A stretch of DNA of 64,000 bases from Physella acuta (taxonomy: Eukaryota > Mollusca > Gastropoda > Physidae): NCBI RefSeq assembly GCF_028476545.1, contig NW_026731893.1, forward strand, positions 682,001 to 746,000, given 5' to 3'. Shown here piece by piece: positions 45,311-56,663 of the stretch. The notes under the pieces were generated by a model. That model saw only the letters and a program-made list of their open reading frames with translations, searched no databases and was not told where the DNA came from. Position 1 is the first letter of the stretch. Every line of letters starts with the position of its first letter. The translations under genes and the position numbers were made by a program.

Positions 45311-46189
45311 ACAATTTTGAAACCCTAACCCACCCAAAACATACACACTTAACGTAAACACCAATGTGCTCCTTAAGTGTGTACTATAACCAGCGAGCAT
45401 CTACTGCTAGAAAAACTCAAGCAACAAAATATTCTGAAGCGACCGTGTTTCAGAAACTGTGTATTTTCTAATGCCAACCTTCTTATTTATTAACATGCTA
45501 ATACCAGTGAGACACATACAATAAAATGTGCTGCGTGTTTATAGATGCAACAAGTTGCATTTTTATAGGCTCTACTTCTTATACGAATATTTGAATCTAA
45601 ATATTATTTCAATAACTTTTAAAAGGAAATACATTGAAAATAACATTACGTTTTGTTACAAAAAACGATTAACACAGATTTTGATTTTATTGAGACAGCT
45701 AAAAGAAGGTTGGTCAAATCGCGGTCAATTTAGTAAAACATATAATTTTTTTAGGGTTCGAATTATAAAAACTAAAACAAAATCTTACAGTTTAACACAT
45801 ATTAAACCTAATCGGAAAGATGACGAAATAATGGCTGTTACATTATGTTGTAAACTGTGGAAGGAAATTCGTCGCGTTTGAAACACAAAGAGTAGAAGTT
45901 CTAGCTATTGAGTTTATTTTGGGTTCTCATGTTACGCAGTATGGTGGCCAAGTGATCAAACAGCTAGTTGCTTAACTCCGCCGAATCGAGTTCCTGTTCA
46001 CTGAAAGCTATTCTGGTGCGAACACATACAACAAAATTTGCTGCACAACTATACTGTGCTAATTTAATCCAATATTATTGAAATATATTCGAAGTTTCTA
46101 TTTTATCATATTTAGTGTGTTATTTTACTTTTTTATAGTATTTAAACGTTTCTTTTCCTAAATTTGTTTGTATCATTTATCAACCCGTA

Positions 46190-46271
<82 letters not shown>

Positions 46272-46690
46272 CTATAGGGGTGGTACTGTTGTTGTTGGTT
46301 TCATAAGCAAAATGAAATTAGTGGATGTTTAAGTATTTCTTCAAAGTCTGTTTTGATTTGGGTAATACAACCCTTAATAAACATACTCATTGTAACAACT
46401 ATCCCACGCCTTTTCTAGAAACAGCAGTTATCACTCACCAAATGACAGATATTTTGCAAATAGGAAGTCGCTGAAAGACATGGAATTTAATTTTAAATAG
46501 CATTTTAACATTTTTACTTGCTATGTGTACTATCATGGTACATACCGCTTCACGTGTCGTGTGTATGGAAATGACTACAAGTGCTCAGCGAACACACATT
46601 TTAATCAATTTACAAGTCCAAGTTAAAAAGAAAGAAACGTAAAATAATTATTTATATACATGTTCAACTTAAAAAAAAAAGTTGTACGTG
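45311..46690. other. Non-genic spacer with TA tract
   Basis: AT-rich, with a TA run at 46,196-46,267. A 117-codon frame at 45,528-45,881 has no recognisable motif and is very basic and low in complexity; I do not call it a gene. Confidence 0.5.
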
Positions 46691-46693
46691 AAA

Positions 46694-47176
46694 CAGTGGC
46701 GTCGCCAGGTAGTGTTACCGGGTGCGGTACGTTATGGTGTCATCCCCCCACCAATGGAAAAATGTATAGACTATATATAGTCTCTCTCCCTCTCTCTCTC
46801 TTTTTCTCTCTCTCCCTCTCTCTCCATCTCTCTATACATACGAGCCGGCCCGCGGTATAACATACGCCGCTATTTAGTTGTTGTTTTTTCTACTTTTCAG
46901 TAATTCATAATTTGTGAATTCGACTGTACCAACGCTGACACTGAAAATATTTCTTTAAAACACTATAAGTAGCTCGTTAAGAACCATAACCCCCCCCCTT
47001 CCTCCCCCACAACGTTTAAAATCGTTTCAAACTAAATTATCTGCCCCTAATAAACGTCACTAAACCCGACTCCACGAAGGTAAACATAGCGTGAACCACA
47101 GCTCACTAAGACCATGTAGGGGTGGTGATGGTAGGGAGCGCGTTTACAGCTTGTTTTCTAGCGTCTCCCAGAAGTG

Positions 47177-47235
<59 letters not shown>

Positions 47236-47678
47236 TTATATATGCATACGTAGGCTTATATATATATATATACAGTTTCAATTGGTGACACCTCCCTCCG
47301 ATTTTGCCAAATGGTGTCAATTTGTGCACACATTATTTTAATCCACCTATAAATTTTGGTGTCATCCCCCTCCCCCGCCCTTGTAACAGCTTTAAAATCT
47401 TCACAGTTATTTCTAACGATATTTATCTATAGTCATGTATTAATAGAGCTGGATGTAACATTGTTTTCTCTACAGTTTGCATGTTTAGGTCACGCCTCCT
47501 CCCCTCGTCATTTTGTACTAAAAATACTTTTTCCGCTAATTAACCCTTTATTGTACTGGCAACACGCTTATTTATTCTATATATTTAGCTATTTATTGTC
47601 TTGGTGTTACCCCCCCCCCCCCCTTAAATGGTGTCACCCGGTGCAGTCCGCATCCCCCGCCCACGCCTCGCGACGCTT
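46694..47678. mobile_element. Large copy of CAGTGGCG hAT-type MITE with nested insert
   Basis: Left end CAGTGGCGTCGCCAGG; right end GTGTCACCCGGTGCAGTCCG with CTCGCGACGCTTC. Inner text (GAGCTGGATGTAACATTGTT, GGTGTCATCCCC) matches the element at 61,295. Target copies are not evident. It is interrupted by the CGAGCCGG short retroelement. Confidence 0.65.
46841..47230 (+). mobile_element. CGAGCCGG short retroelement, nested copy with TA tail
   Basis: Starts CGAGCCGGCCCGCGGTATAA and ends GAATTATATATATA, running into a TA microsatellite (47,179-47,229). It matches 8661-8990. Confidence 0.75.
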
Positions 47679-47732
47679 CTTTCGCCTAGATGAGCGTGTA
47701 CGTCCACCTGCGGTCATATGCTCTATCACGTC

Positions 47733-47957
47733 CCCCACGCTATCTCCGATTTCAGCTTGCTTTTCTTTCTAGATTTGCTTCCGTAGCCTTTGTCCACAGA
47801 AAACCAATCTACACGGCAGCAGTTGCTTGATTTTTTATTTGTCTATCTTAGATGGGCTACTGACCCCAGCTATGGAGCGACATTTGCCCGCGGTTTGAAC
47901 TCGGGATATTTCGGATTAGTGACAATAAGTATCACCAGAACGACAATGCCGACCCCT
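47733..47957 (-). mobile_element. tRNA-derived SINE (family 2)
   Basis: Minus-strand head near GGTCGGCATTGTCGTTCTGG, box-B-like GAGTTCAAACCGCG, and the body with GAAAAGCAAGCTGAAATCGG. No clear target copy. Confidence 0.75.
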
Positions 47958-48029
47958 ATCCACCCCTTTCAATATTTTAATCAGTCTGTTCGAATACAGA
48001 AGCCTTCAATATGACGATAAGTATACTAT

Positions 48030-48375
48030 AAACTATATACCACCAAATTTATACCAGCAACTGTATACCACCAACTCTATACCACCAAATGTATACCACC
48101 AACTGTATATCACCAACTGTATACCACCAACTGTATACCACCAACTGTATACCACCAACTGTATACCACCAACTGTATACCACCAACTATATACCACGAA
48201 CTGTATACCACCAACTGTATACCACCAACTATATACCACGAACTGTATACCACCAACTGTATACCACCAACTATATACCACGAACTGTATACCACCAACT
48301 GTATACCACCAACTATATACCACCAACTGTGTACCACCAACTGTATACCACCAACTGTATACAACCAACTTTACT
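48030..48375. repeat. 14-bp minisatellite, about 24 copies
   Basis: GTATACCACCAACT is repeated head to tail, with variants carrying TATATACC and CACGAACT that themselves recur every third or fourth unit, so groups of units were copied together. Fourteen bases times three gives a 14-residue repeat in every frame, so open frames on both strands here are artefacts. Confidence 0.97.
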
Positions 48376-48399
48376 TCTACATGCTTGGAATCAATGACA

Positions 48400-49600
48400 A
48401 TTACTTTGAAGAAAGAGTAAAATAATGTTTTTAACCAACAAACACTCAGAAAAGCTCAACACTATATCTAACTTTACGTAATCTCAACACAAAACATATC
48501 ATATCAATACACATTTTTAAAATTTAAAATTTAAAATAATAAGAGTTGACTTATGTACGTGTTTCTTCGATTGTGAAACAGTATATCACTTAATTCTAAC
48601 TAACATGTTTACATTCGAAAGAACAATATTTTATTCTTGTATCTACACACACTCTACTTCATCTGCACAGTGATCGTTATGTTAAAAAATAAAACTTTAC
48701 TATTTATTAATATCTATACGACCATATTAACAGTGCAAATAATGCACGTTACCGAATAAAATCTGACTAGCTCTAGTTATGTTTTTCGGTTAAATGTTTA
48801 CGTATCATTGGTAAATCATAACTTCAGCAACATCGTTTTAATGTTTCTTTTTTATATTTTAGTACAATAACTATAACATTATCTTCTTCTAGTATTATTT
48901 AATTTCATTGATATTTTCTAAAGTATAATGGATGCGTGTACCATGTTTGAATGCCTGGTGACGGATAATGTTTTTAAAAAAAATTTAAAGTTGTAATGAA
49001 GTAATTAGATAATGCTATATATTTTTAAAAAATAATTAGAAACATTGTCTCCCGTGTCTTTTCTGTCGTCGTGTATAGATTTAGTAAAATAAATGTATGC
49101 GTTGATCCAATTAGAGTATTTTACAACGCCAGATCTAGCAGTTACGCTAAAAAGTGGTAAAATTATTGATCGAGACGTATCCATGGTATAATTGATAAAC
49201 AAAAATAGCTGAACCATAATTATAAGAAACGCCTGAATGATTCGATGTTTGTTCTTTAATTTTCACCGAGGAGGTGGTAATTTGTTAATTAAAATAAATA
49301 GTTACCGATTTTCATTTCTTCTTCTTTTCTTTAGAATAAAGAAAACTAAACAATCAATATAAATTAAAAACCTAGTTAAGCAACGCTGTTCTGTATATTT
49401 TAATATTTTTGTGCGTTATGTTAATGTTTACTTACAATTAATTTATTAAATAAAGTAGAAGGGGATTTGTTAAGTTGTAAGAGAAGTGTTATATGATTTA
49501 AAAATTCATTTTTTATAGTTTATAACATATAAGTTAATAAAAATGTCAAACGAAATGAATTAATTAAACCTAAAAGAATCATACAGGAATCCAACTTGTA
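48400..49600. other. Non-genic spacer
   Basis: AT-rich; a fragment of SINE tail (CACTCTACTTCATCTGCAC near 48,650) is the only feature recognised. Confidence 0.5.
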
Positions 49601-49606
49601 AGTAGA

Positions 49607-49649
49607 ATAGAGTGTATTCATTAATGATATATTAATGAATACACTCTAT
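49607..49649. repeat. Perfect 19-bp inverted repeat with 5-base loop
   Basis: ATAGAGTGTATTCATTAAT at 49,607-49,625, loop GATAT, and its exact reverse complement at 49,631-49,649. Confidence 0.95.
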
Positions 49650-49794
49650 ATTATTGCACGTTTTACACCTTTTTATTTAACTTTATTTATCTTTATACTT
49701 TTCTTTTTACCCCTCATAGTTCTTTTATAAAAGCTAGTAACAATAAACATATTTATATATTTATTTTTAAATGTCTTAAAGGTATGTACAAACA

Positions 49795-50150
49795 GAAATT
49801 TTTACAAGCTTTTATTTAACTCACTTCCTCGTCACTCTGTCGTCAGTCGTAAGTCTTTCTAGATCGAAACGCCCGAGCGAAATAGCAGCCACTTCTAACT
49901 GAAAGATATGGTTTGTAGTTAGTACATGTGTTAAGACATGATGACAATGGAACATGACATTAAATTTAAATTTAATTGTGTGCCTGAATAATTTTTTTAT
50001 GAATTAATTAACATGTCTAATTAGTAGGCTGTCTCACCAAACTACTCTGCGCTATTATACACGCGTAAACACGTTCAATGGGGCGTCTCAACGTTCAATA
50101 GGTTTTTAGTCATGTTACTCTATTGTAAATAACACATGTAAAGTACTAAA
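49795..50150. repeat. Duplicated block upstream of receptor gene 2
   Basis: TTTTACAAGCTTTTATTTAA, CTAGATCGAAACGCC and GAACATGACATTAAATTT recur at 54,775-55,100 ahead of the decayed receptor copy, followed in both by the same MITE. This is an older tandem duplication of the receptor unit or a larger repeat. Confidence 0.75.
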
Positions 50151-50155
50151 AACAA

Positions 50156-50353
50156 ATTTCATAAAAAAAGTTTTAATAACAAGCTTTTTGTATTGGATAC
50201 TTTTACTAATATTTAGGATGCGACCCATGCTTTTCTGTATAGTTATATAAATATAAGTGTATTATATTACTATATATTTAAAGAAACTCATTGATTTTCT
50301 ACTTTTTAGTGCATTAGTACACAAAAGCTTGTTATTAAAACGATTTTTATGAA
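50156..50353. mobile_element. MITE with long inverted repeats (copy 1)
   Basis: ATTTCATAAAAAAAGTTTTA at the left pairs with ATTAAAACGATTTTTATGAAT at the right, and AACAAGCTTTTTGT pairs with ACAAAAGCTTGTT. It is the same family as 55,107-55,361. Confidence 0.75.
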
Positions 50354-50807
50354 TCTTTTTTTTTTATCCTCGTTGAAATTCGATTGAAGTAAATTCAGAA
50401 ATTTTTAACTGATCTAAACTTTATGAAATATGTTTTTGACATATTGAGAACAACTATGCGGTGTCCATCAAATCTACAAATGGTTATCACTTACATAGTT
50501 AAAAAGTAACTAAAATAAGATACAGAGACCAATGCTGACGTTATAAAAAGGTGCACTAATAAATAAACGATATTTTTTAACAAACGTATACAACATATAT
50601 AATCATTCAGTATGTTTATTAATATCTTGAAATTGAATAACTTTAAGCCTAGTTAAAGCTAAGACAATATCGATATTGTATAAGAGATTTATATCTTTAA
50701 CAATATAATATAATATTTTTCAGAACATAGGAAAACTATTGAGTTAGTTTTAACAAGACTTCAGCTATCAGCAACAGCTTTATCAATATCTGAAATAGAC
50801 GTCTACA
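50354..50807 (+). other. 5' region of receptor gene 2
   Basis: AT-rich sequence with a 3' splice site TATTTTTCAG at 50,714-50,723, 84 bases before the start codon. Confidence 0.6.
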
Positions 50808-51878
50808 ATGTCTGTAACTTTTCAAACTACGAGCGAAGAGGACATTGAAACTTGGATCGAGGAGACGAGTGAATTTTTAATCAGCAACTCACAGCGGAAG
50901 ATCTTGATGATTTCACTAAGCGTGATCCTCCATGGGGTGATATCTCTAGCAGGCGTCTTGTCCAACAGCGTCAACGTGCTCGTCTTCATTAGACTTGGTC
51001 TCAAGGACAGCATGAGTGTTGGACTTTGGGCGCTATCTTTCACGGATTTCGCAGTCTCGGCTCTACAGTTTGCTGCGTGTGTGTCGTATCTTGTTAGTTA
51101 TGTTTGCCCACATGCCCAGATTAACCCTTTAGCCCTTGCTGCCTTTTTCTTCGGTTGGTCAAGATCGGTGGCTTACTATCTATCATGCTGGATAACCACA
51201 TTGATTGCTATAGAAAGATGGTATTGCGTTGTCTCCCCTTTTAGGGTAAAGGAAGTATTTACCATACCTAGATGTGTATTTTCCATAATAGCAGTTTATA
51301 TTATTCATATCAGCGTTCTAATTCCGATTTTTGTGTATGCACCGTTTGTGTGGGGTCTATTTCCTACAGGAGAAACTGATGTAAACGGTACAATTTTTTA
51401 TGAGATGAAGATGAATGTAATTTTAACATACGATTTTGCAAAATGGGAAACTATCAATAATATTTTCGAAGGCGTGGTTCTCTCCCTTATATCACAGGCC
51501 TTAATCATCGTATGCTCATTTTGGATGATCTACTCACTTAAGGAGTCTTCAAGATTTAGAAAACAGAAAAACTACAATGAAAAGGATAACTCTGAAATCA
51601 AAGACAACTTGTCTACACGCGAAAGACTCCTGGTTAAAGTCGTAATTCTACTGGCGATAATTCAGACACTGTGTAACATTCCCAGATTTATCGTGACGGC
51701 TGTACACCACACCCTACCAGGAATACAACAAGGCGCCTACTTTAACCTGACGATTGTCATGTGGGAGCTGTCCTATATCTTTGGCACGGTCTGTTGTGCC
51801 AGCAACATATTTGTTTACCTCAAGTTAAACTCGAGTTTTAGACAACATTTTTACAAAATGTTTCTGGCCAAAAAGTGA
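50808..51878 (+). CDS. Rhodopsin-like seven-transmembrane receptor 2 (chemosensory type)
   Basis: This 356-residue paralogue of receptor 1 has the same topology: TM1 GVLSNSVNVLVF, TM2 SFTDFAVSALQF, TM3 ending ERWYCVVSPF, NGT in the second outer loop, TM6 ILLAIIQTLCNIP, TM7 with NIFVY, and a short basic C-terminal tail FRQHFYKMFLAKK. The N-terminal half is clearly diverged from receptors 1 and 4, but the block from SEIKDNLS to TAVHHTLPG is almost identical in both protein and codons. It is a single coding exon after a splice acceptor at 50,723. It is intact and probably expressed in a sensory epithelium (inference from the family). Confidence 0.92.
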   Translation: MSVTFQTTSEEDIETWIEETSEFLISNSQRKILMISLSVILHGVISLAGVLSNSVNVLVFIRLGLKDSMSVGLWALSFTDFAVSALQFAACVSYLVSYVCPHAQINPLALAAFFFGWSRSVAYYLSCWITTLIAIERWYCVVSPFRVKEVFTIPRCVFSIIAVYIIHISVLIPIFVYAPFVWGLFPTGETDVNGTIFYEMKMNVILTYDFAKWETINNIFEGVVLSLISQALIIVCSFWMIYSLKESSRFRKQKNYNEKDNSEIKDNLSTRERLLVKVVILLAIIQTLCNIPRFIVTAVHHTLPGIQQGAYFNLTIVMWELSYIFGTVCCASNIFVYLKLNSSFRQHFYKMFLAKK

Positions 51879-53580
51879 ATTTGGTCATTTATTAGCAACA
51901 TTTTATCTCGTTATCAAGTAATGAAAGCTGAATAGATTTATATGTTAGGCATCGTTATATATTTATTTCGTATAACAGAGTTGTAGCATTGTAAAGCACA
52001 AGACCGCCTAACTCGAGCTCGAGTCTGTAGAATACTCTTTAATTCTACCCAGCTTTGATGGGTACATGACTCACGTTAGGAAACAAAGACGTTTTTCCAT
52101 AGTTTTGTCAAAACGATCCCTCATTTGCTAAAGTTTCAGAAACTCGTGAACTCAACTTCATTTAACCCCATATGTCTTGGCCTCGAGCGGGGAAATATGA
52201 TTATGATATTCATTCCTATTATAAGGGTTAGTCTTATTACAATAGCTATAGTTTAGAATTTTTAAAGAGAATGTTTAGAAAGAAATAAGCCCAATTTAAA
52301 ACCATAACGCCTATTTTGTTAAAAACACTCTTTTAATTGTCTCTTCTAACAAAATCATTCTGCAGCATACATGAACTAAAAATCTAGTAATAACTACATA
52401 CGTATATGTATCAAACACTAAATATCCTGAATTTAGACATAAAGTTTGTCTTTTAAAATTTATAGCAGACAGTATAAGAGAAAAACTGTCATATGCATAG
52501 TTGTTCTAAATTTAATAATAATAAAAAAATCGCCATAAAATTGATTTATAAATATATCAATTCTATTTTAATTATTTTTTTTGGATCACGATAAAAATGG
52601 GAGTTTTGTGTTGTCCGTAAATAATTAACTTTACTTGGCTACACAATTATAGTAATAATGTTGATAATGCTAATTCAATGTAATTGTTTATATTGAATAA
52701 TGTATCATTTTATGGACTGCATGATGTTTCAAACAACGTCTATTGCAATGTTTAAAGTGATGATGTCAGAAATGATATATAAAATATGTCTAATGTAAAA
52801 TATATTATTTATATCTAAAGTGATTTCTGAAGTGATGTGATGAATGATGTCGGGATAGATTTCAGGTGTGATGTCTGAAAAGATGTCAGGATTAATTTAA
52901 AGAATATGTCTAAAATGATGTGAGGAAAGATGTGAGAAATTAATGTAGGAGGCTACCTACATCTTTGTGCGCTAGTAACGTTTGTGTTTATCTTACACAC
53001 AACTCAAACCTTATATAAAAATGGTATTTGATCTTTCAAAAAGCGTTATTAATTATGAACTAGGCGTTGCCTAATAGGGCAATACTAAAGTATCTGTCGC
53101 GCGTTGCTGCGATCTAAGAAGCAATGCAAACATGAAAAAAAACAAGCAACAAACACTTTTAAGAATGCTCAAGCTGATTCAGTGCATAAATATTAAATTT
53201 GTAATAAGTTTTAACTGATTTATTTTTATTACTTTGTTGCTGACAAAAATAATTAATTAGTCGTTAGCTAATTAACTTTTTAATATTCTCGATTGGTAGA
53301 TATCTCAATATTGAAAATTTATGATATGGTTGTACTAGAATAAAAATAAGAATTGATGTATAATTAACTCTATCGCCGAAACACAATGATGAATTATAAA
53401 GCAATGCACTTTCAATGGGCAACTCTTGTAGTGCATAACTTCTGATTGAAAGAAGCTACGCTTGCTTTGAAGACAACTATTTCCTGTAATGTTGATTAAA
53501 TTAAATGATTAAATGTGTGTTTCTACAATCGAACTTTATTACAATATTAAAATAAAATTAAGATTATACATCCAATGCAA

Positions 53581-53615
<35 letters not shown>

Positions 53616-53640
53616 GAACATTTGTTAACCTAAGAACGTT
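51879..53640. other. 3' flank of receptor 2, duplicated after receptor 4
   Basis: The text parallels 60,060-61,270 (GTAAAGCACAAGACCGCC; GAGAAATTAATGTAGGAGG; AAGACAACTATTTCCTGTAA). It includes a decayed family-1 SINE (about 51,985-52,180) and loose GATGTCTGAAATGATG repeats (52,740-52,950). Confidence 0.65.
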
Positions 53641-54215
53641 TCTGTAATTGTTATACATATTGTATAAGATACTGATCTACTGAGCGTAGAGTGAACCTTA
53701 ATCGTCCTTTGTTATATTGAGGTAGAGAATACCCCGGCGACCGCCCAGGTATTTGGGCGTCGTGAGGGGGGGGGGGCTCTCTAGAGCTACCGTTTGCGCT
53801 GGTACGTTCGTGGTGTGGTTTAATTATTGGATGTCGTGTGCGACAGTGTCCCGAATGTAGGGGCCATAGTTCTAATTTTGGACCCGATGGTGCCAAAACG
53901 CATCCTGATGACATGAGGATGCTCTTGTTCGATCAACTGAAAGATAACTTACCCTGACTTTGCAGATTTGTTGTAAATAAACGTATATTTTTCGTTTCTG
54001 CACCAGTCAGTATCAGTAAAGGTGCAAACCTTTATGTGTTTTAGTTATTAAAAAAAACTATCTCTCTTGGAGAAAAGAAATGAATTTTAAACATTTATGT
54101 TTAACATAGCTATGCAAAAAAAAACGTATTTCACATAGACGACAAGAGCATACCCTAGACGGAAATTACAAACACATTATATATAAATTACATGGTGTAA
54201 GTAAACGAAGTTACA
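53640..54215. repeat. Unclassified repeat block, first copy
   Basis: TTATATTGAGGTAGAGAATA, CCCCGGCGACCGCCCAGG, GGTTTAATTATTGGATGTCG and CGAATGTAGGGGCCATAG, then TTCTGCACCAGTCAGTATCA and ACATAGCTATGC. The same landmarks recur in order at 62,110-64,000, there separated by 1.4 kb of extra sequence. Confidence 0.75.
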
Positions 54216-54630
54216 AATAACATACCCAATTTCTGGTATTCGTGTAAACTTCCGTCAGGTATGTGTCGCATACGGGCAGATGTCCGCTCGGACAGACGTT
54301 CATTTGGGCAAATGTCTTTCGGGCATTCGTTGGACACAGGGGCCTACATATAACAAATCAGACCTGCTACGTCTACACGACCATCTCCTCTACATAAGAG
54401 ATTTTCATCCTTTTCTCGTCGGTTCCCTTGACATATGGAGCAGAGAAGGTAGAGTTCATCTGTTTCTAAGACTTCAACATAAAGAGATTGTGCGGTCAGT
54501 TCGATGCCAATGCGCCTTTGCTTTCTCTTAAAGCAAGTGATGCCATGTATCAAATAAAACCTAGCGCTAGTATAAGATTATTAGATTATTTTTTATCTAC
54601 TTATAAAGCTTTCGTATCTTGAAGCAAATA
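54216..54630. other. Non-genic stretch
   Basis: Short imperfect repeats of GGCAGATGTCC / GGCAAATGTC occur near 54,275-54,330. No gene recognised. Confidence 0.45.
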
Positions 54631-54633
54631 ATT

Positions 54634-54755
54634 ATGTACCGCCCCAGTCAAACTCCCTGCCTAACACTGTCTTCAGAGCGGATCGCGGACCCGACAAGCC
54701 TAGCGAAGGGACACCCCGGTCAGGGGCCGCTTAATTCCAAAAGCGAGGGGCTAAA
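54634..54755 (-). rRNA. 28S rRNA fragment (pseudogene)
   Basis: Read on the minus strand it contains GGGAGTTTGACTGGGGCGGT followed by ACAT, the near-universal large-subunit rRNA segment in domain V. Upstream in order are GACAGTG, GGGTCCGCGATCCGCTC and AGCCCCTCGCTTTTGG, as expected for that rRNA region. Only about 120 bases are present and a few positions differ from the conserved core, so it is an isolated, non-functional piece inserted into the receptor cluster. Confidence 0.88.
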
Positions 54756-54774
54756 AGAATTATTCAGTTGTTTT

Positions 54775-55100
54775 CATTTTACAAGATTTTATTTAACTCA
54801 CTTCCTCGTCAGTCAGTCTGTCTGTCTAGATCGAAACGCCGGAGCGAAATTACTTGCACTACTAACTGACAGATACGGTTCATAGTTGGAACATGGGTCA
54901 AGCAGGAAGACAATGCATCGTGACATTAAATTTGACTAAATTGGATGCCTAATTAATTTTTTATGAATTGATCAAAAATTTTGACCGAATTAGTTGGCAG
55001 TTCTATCCACACGCGTCATCACGGCAAAAGCGCGTCATTACGTTCAATAGTTTTGAGTCGTGTAACTCTAAAGTAAATGAAAACATGTAAAGTACTAAAA
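54775..55100. repeat. Duplicated block upstream of the decayed receptor
   Basis: Second copy of the block at 49,795-50,150 (TTTTACAAGATTTTATTTAA; CTAGATCGAAACGCC; GTGACATTAAATTTGA). It directly follows the 28S fragment. Confidence 0.75.
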
Positions 55101-55106
55101 TTTTTT

Positions 55107-55361
55107 TTCATAAGAATCGTTTTAATAGCAAACTTTTATGTAATAATGCACTAAAATGTAGAAAATATATTATACACTACTGTTAAAATTACTATAAAGA
55201 AAAGCGTGGGTCTCTTCCTAAATATTAGTAAAGGTATCTAATAGATACTACAATGGCCCACGTTTTTCTTTACAGTAATTTAAATAATAGTGTCTAATTT
55301 ATTTTGTACTTTTTAGTGCATTATTACATAAAAACTCGTTATTAAAACGTTTTTTATGAAA
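55107..55361. mobile_element. MITE with long inverted repeats (copy 2)
   Basis: The left arm TTTCATAAGAATCGTTTTAA with TGTAATAATGCACTAAAA pairs with the right arm TTTTTAGTGCATTATTACAT and TTATTAAAACGTTTTTTATG, arms of about 50 bp. Flanks GTACTAAAA/TTGTACT extend partial pairing. The centre has a second hairpin around GCGTGGGTC / GGCCCACG. Confidence 0.85.
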
Positions 55362-55369
55362 AAAAAATT

Positions 55370-56510
55370 CATGTTTAAGTGAGGCAAATATAATTGAAAT
55401 AACTCATGGCATTATCGATTCTGTTTCAACATTTGCAAAGACAAGTTTAAATACGTATTAGATGACTGTATAATATTCTTTTAATTACAGCAATTGTCTT
55501 CCTCATCATGATGGTCAATTGTTTAGGTTTAGTCTAAGAACTTCGTGGGATTTTCAAATTAGTATGTATTTAACAGTAATACTAAATTGTTTATACATCG
55601 ACAGAAATTAAACGTATTGTGGGAATAATTATTATCCGTGATGTTTGTATTAGAATTGTAATTAGGGAAGATAACTATTGGTTAACTAAAATAAATGGAT
55701 ACAGGATTTAATTTTGTCCTCTTAACTTTACAACTTATAAAACCTGAAAATCATTAAATAATTCAATGATTTGGTTTGTAAGAGCTAACTTGTATAATTG
55801 AGTTGTGCGTTATAATTAAATGCTTAAAGTGTTTATCTATTCGAAAATAATAATGTGGGGGTTTGTAAAACATAAAGAGTAATGTTTTAGTATTTAAGAA
55901 TAATTCGTTGCCATTCAATTGTAACGAGTAAAATAATAAAAACATATATAATTAATTTAATTTAAACTCGTATTCTTTTATTAAGTTAAATGGCTAGCGC
56001 AGTTATTAGCATAACAGAGATAACATTGTGATTGAAAATATTTCCCTTCTGGACCCAGCAGCCAGCAGCAGAAACGAATAAAGAATTCTGCTATTTTTTT
56101 GTGACGTCGTAAAATATAGCTTTAGAGCGTTCAGTCCTATACACAGTCCACTTTAACTTTCCTGCTTAAGTCAGTTGCTGTTCAGAATTGAGTAGATTTG
56201 TAGCAGTCATTGCACATCAACATCCGGGATGTGAACTCAAGAAATTCTGTTTGCACTCGTGCGCTCTACTATTCGACCACACCGTCTAGTAGCCTGAACC
56301 ATACATGCAACATCGAGAATCCAAGCCGACAGACCAATATTTCAACTGTAAAAAGTTTTACATTACTTTATTATCAACCATGCAGTGTAACTTTTAAAGT
56401 AATTTTAATTAACCCAATGTTTCAGTTTATCGAACACATTTTATGATTTAAATCGTAATATTAATCTTTGACTCATATTAACTAAATGATTATTTTAATA
56501 TATATTTTAG
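55370..56510. other. 5' region of the decayed receptor
   Basis: AT-rich spacer ending in a possible acceptor TATATTTTAG at 56,501-56,510. A SINE-like stretch (GCACTCGTGCGCTCTAC near 56,255) is weak. No other gene. Confidence 0.5.
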
Positions 56511-56663
56511 ATTTGTAAAGACCTAAACAGCGTAATGTAATATTTGTCAGCAAACAAGGGAATTATTTTGTCAGTATTTACCAATACTTCGGCACTCAAT
56601 GTCAGTTTTCTATATTTTCTGAGATTTGCATTTATTTTACGGAGATTTTCATTTGTCTTCAAC

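Noticed and set aside
48033-48397. Open frames of about 100 codons on both strands
   Set aside because: The 14-bp minisatellite keeps all frames open; not coding.
53651-53914. Minus-strand frame of 87 codons, Pro-rich
   Set aside because: It lies in an unclassified repeat; the other copy at 62,130 does not keep the frame.
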